Virus record (IMG/VR): IMGVR_UViG_3300042870_000833
Coordinates: 1-36,716 of that record
DNA: 36,716 bases
Direction: 5' to 3' (one strand)
From: a virus
Part shown: positions 34,968-36,716 of the stretch, piece by piece
How the letters are laid out: every line of letters begins with the position of its first letter
Position numbering within the stretch: the stretch's first letter is position 1
The notes under the pieces: model-generated
What the model saw: only the letters and a program-made list of their open reading frames with translations
The model's database searches: none
What the model was told of the DNA's origin: nothing
Translations under genes and position numbers: made by a program

Positions 34968-35174
34968 ATGAAAGTTCCCAGAATCTGCCCACGTTGCAAC
35001 GACAGTTTTATCCCTACTAACCTGCAACCAGGCGAATACCCTGGAGCAATCTCCAGAGCCGACGATAAAACAGAAATCTGTTCTGGTTGTGGGACTGAAG
35101 AAGCAATAACCCAATACGCAACTGGGGCCTGTGAACCAATCAGTGATTGGCCCGTACGTAACCGCGTTATTTAA
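34968..35174 (+). CDS. Zinc-ribbon protein
   Basis: 68 residues: MKVPRICPRCNDSFIPTNL, GAISRADDKTEICSGCGTEE. CxxC...CxxC ribbon of the type seen in many phage small proteins. TACAAT at 34923-34928 could be its -10. It overlaps the converging gene by 8 bp. Confidence 0.7.
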   Translation: MKVPRICPRCNDSFIPTNLQPGEYPGAISRADDKTEICSGCGTEEAITQYATGACEPISDWPVRNRVI

Positions 35175-35418
35175 AAAAAGTTGAATTCCAAACGCGGAGT
35201 ATTACGTAAAACAAAGAAAGTATTCCGCAATTCACCCAAGAGATGCTTGAACTAATAACGTTAGCGTTAGCAAGTATGTTTGTTACAACCCACAGGAAGA
35301 CAGTCGTCGCTAGGACACTAAAAATTATGAAACGAATTCCTTGCTTCACAATATCTAAAGCATACTGGCGCTCTTCTTCGGGGCTAACGAAGTCGGGCTC
35401 CGGCCACTGGTCAGGCAT
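35167..35418 (-). CDS. Two-pass membrane protein
   Basis: 83 residues: MPDQWPEPDFVSPEEERQYA, then spans IRFIIFSVLATTVFLWVVTN and WVNCGILSLFYVILRVW. It overlaps the HA/HTH gene by 8 nt. Function unknown. Confidence 0.65.
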   Translation of the reverse strand: MPDQWPEPDFVSPEEERQYALDIVKQGIRFIIFSVLATTVFLWVVTNILANANVISSSISWVNCGILSLFYVILRVWNSTFFK

Positions 35419-35782
35419 CAATCTTCTTCACAATCTGATGAACGCGTTGACGGCTCAGGTCGTAAGAGTCTGCAATTTGGCGGAGGGTCATTCCCTGGCT
35501 GCGCATCTGCAGAATTTCCGAATTTCTATTATGATTCGTCGCCGGCCCTGGCTTCAGGGGGCCCCACGACCAACCGGCAAGATTTTCAAGAATTTCAATC
35601 TTGTCTGCCGCCATCTGGTTCTTTTTGCGGCGCTGCCGGATGTAGCCCACCCAAGCCCCGATGTTTACTTCTGCCCCATCAACAATCTCAATGTAAACAG
35701 CCGGGACCCGAGAGTGTCCGGCACGTTCAATGAATTGGCGAAGGGCTCTGACATAAAGATTAAATCTAGTGTTGTTGTCCAT
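35411..35782 (-). CDS. Helicase-associated domain fused to HTH
   Basis: 123 residues. The N-terminal part (RALRQFIERAGHSRVPAVYI, NIGAWVGYIRQRRKKNQMAA, ILENLAGWSW) matches the helicase-associated (HA) DNA-binding domain. The C-terminal part (SEILQMRSQGMTLRQIADSY, DLSRQRVHQIVKKI) is a sigma-region-4-like HTH. Two DNA-binding modules on one chain suggest a regulator or origin binder. TATATT lies 7 nt before ATG 35782, again a leaderless layout, with a poor -35. Confidence 0.8.
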   Translation of the reverse strand: MDNNTRFNLYVRALRQFIERAGHSRVPAVYIEIVDGAEVNIGAWVGYIRQRRKKNQMAADKIEILENLAGWSWGPLKPGPATNHNRNSEILQMRSQGMTLRQIADSYDLSRQRVHQIVKKIDA

Positions 35783-35863
35783 GTATAGAAATATAGAACA
35801 TTTAGAATTGCAATGCGCGAATGGTTCTGATAAATTAATGAAGACAACTCTTTACAAGTTGTT

Positions 35864-35877
35864 ACGGTGGCGGAAAG
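35864..35877 (+). repeat. GGTGGCGG repeat, copy 9
   Basis: ACGGTGGCGGAAAG just before the start of gene 35888; the CTAATC half is absent. Confidence 0.7.
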
Positions 35878-35887
35878 GCCGGTCTAC

Positions 35888-36280
35888 GTGAGTAAGAAAA
35901 ACGAAAAATGGAAAAAGTTCATCAAGGATGTACGTTCAGTGACATCAAAATTTCCGGAACTTGAAAAGTATATTGAAGAGTCGGAAAAAGAAAATCACGA
36001 AAACTTTCTATTTGTCGCGGCCGGTGAAGGGATGATTGTCCGCGGGATGCATTATCCAGATGGCGCGTTTGAAAATGACGATTACCCGATAGTATTCCAA
36101 ACGTTTGATGATGGAGTTGTTATCGCTGCCTGGCCGCGCTCAATTGTAAAAATATTAATGGAAACACTTGTTAATAACTTTGATAAATCAAAACACGAAA
36201 AAGGCTGGGAACTTATTCTCAACGGTCTTCTAGAAGAAGCGCTCGTCAAAATCAAAAATGGAGAAATCAATGGAATCTAA
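35888..36280 (+). CDS. Hypothetical protein, GTG start
   Basis: 130 residues from GTG 35888: KNEKWKKFIKDVRSVTSKFP, ESEKENHENFLFVAAGEGMI, DDGVVIAAWPRSIVKILMET. Alpha/beta, no family recognised. GGAAAGG precedes the GTG by 8 nt; a GTG at 35867 inside the repeat would add seven residues. It overlaps the next gene by 11 nt. Confidence 0.7.
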   Translation: MSKKNEKWKKFIKDVRSVTSKFPELEKYIEESEKENHENFLFVAAGEGMIVRGMHYPDGAFENDDYPIVFQTFDDGVVIAAWPRSIVKILMETLVNNFDKSKHEKGWELILNGLLEEALVKIKNGEINGI

Positions 36281-36716
36281 TACCTGGGACGCTGCGGCCG
36301 CGCGCGTTGTAAAAATCATTTTTCAAATCCTAAATGCGGAGTACGTAGACATCAGCATCAACCTCCAGGACATCCGCCGCATGTACGACGAGGTCTGGGC
36401 CATGCTGAGCACTAGTCCAGAATTCAGTGGCGAAGCAGCATTCTTTAATGTCGGGGCCGCTGCAGTACGTGCGGCCGGCGCGGCGGGAGTTCAAATAAAC
36501 GAAGAAAATTTAGTTGAGACCCTGATACGTAAACAAAACGACTACGGTCCAGAGAACATCGCACGCTTCGGACGTGATGGCATCCTGGTCAGGCTGCACG
36601 ACAAAATCGCACGGTTAGAAAACCTCACCGCGAAAGGTGAGCCCCCAATGAACGAATCAGTATCCGACAATTACCTAGACGTAATCGGATACTGCACCGT
36701 TGGTGTCATGTGGGAG
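36270..36716 (+). CDS. Nucleotide-modification-associated (Nmad1/DUF1599-like) protein, cut by window end
   Basis: 149 residues visible, no stop before the edge. The last 70 (LVETLIRKQNDYGPENIARF, GILVRLHDKIARLENLTAKG, SVSDNYLDVIGYCTVGVM) match Nmad1/DUF1599: KxxDYGxxNIxxFG, RxxDKxxRLxNL, and D..LDxIGY. The family is tied to modified-base or nucleotide metabolism in phages. The DNA looks richer in G+C (GCGGCCGCGCGC, GCGGCCGGCGCGG) than the rest. Confidence 0.85.
   Translation, partial: MESNTWDAAAARVVKIIFQILNAEYVDISINLQDIRRMYDEVWAMLSTSPEFSGEAAFFNVGAAAVRAAGAAGVQINEENLVETLIRKQNDYGPENIARFGRDGILVRLHDKIARLENLTAKGEPPMNESVSDNYLDVIGYCTVGVMWE

Noticed and set aside
15701-35877. Repeats as a CRISPR array or cluster A stoperators
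   Set aside because: Spacing is 1-5 kb, not regular short spacers. The similarity to stoperators is limited to GGTGGC and no repressor is present.
1-36716. Insertion sequence, integrase or attachment site
   Set aside because: No DDE transposase, serine or tyrosine recombinase, or flanking inverted repeats were found in any frame I read.

Overview
The window looks like part of a double-stranded DNA phage (or phage-derived element) of an actinobacterium. It has a WhiB-type Fe-S regulator, a secreted Rpf-like transglycosylase, a DUF932 protein, an SNF2/HARP helicase, a primase-helicase and an SSB. Dozens of tiny, tightly overlapping genes are present, many with zinc knuckles, and many appear to be read from leaderless mRNAs. 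G+C looks intermediate. I see no tRNA, integrase, CRISPR array or insertion sequence. The left and right ends are cut inside genes.

Layout. (1) 3-5147, + strand: one giant multidomain virion-type protein with two HEWGH metallopeptidase-like domains, an ADP-ribosyltransferase-like domain, coiled coil and a DUF5872-like tail, joined by a repeated GF[AS]S linker. (2) 5182-9272, - strand: zinc protein, ribbon-helix-helix protein, HTH protein, primase-helicase, WhiB and SSB in overlapping order. (3) 9346-11074, + strand: an acidic protein, the secreted Rpf-like lysin and two small genes. (4) 11106-15578, - strand: DUF932, two micro-genes, SNF2 helicase and a LysM membrane protein. (5) 15.6-28.1 kb, mostly - strand: about 40 small genes, including a winged-helix protein, DUF4314, DUF3846 and KTSC proteins, with a parS-like palindrome, DnaA boxes, a candidate small RNA and a structured RNA segment. 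(6) 28.1-34.9 kb, + strand: small genes plus a MoxR AAA+/metallopeptidase-VWA pair and an Api92/DUF1281-like protein. (7) 35.2-36.7 kb: a - strand helicase-associated/HTH protein and a membrane protein, then + strand genes ending in a truncated Nmad1-like protein.

The main discovery is regulatory. Thirty-one near-identical promoters occur on both strands between 13.3 and 33.7 kb. The pattern is TTGnnn, a 17-nt spacer resembling TTACCCCTTACTACCCG, TAnnnT, then GRAGTY. In 25 of them an ATG starts exactly 6 nt after the -10, as expected for leaderless mRNA. In five others the same block is followed instead by a normal leader with a ribosome site, or by a non-coding RNA, so the conservation acts on DNA rather than on translation.

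Four of these promoters carry perfect DnaA boxes (TTATCCACA) at a nearly constant 16-18 bp upstream of the -35. A second repeat, CTAATC-N5-ACGGTGGCGGAAR, occurs nine times (six with the CTAATC half), always in the same genomic orientation whichever way the genes run. A third word, AGCCCCG/CGGGGCT, occurs about 36 times. With the parS site these suggest that host replication and segregation factors, or phage proteins using the same words, coordinate expression, replication and segregation here. That functional reading is inference; the repeats themselves are directly visible.
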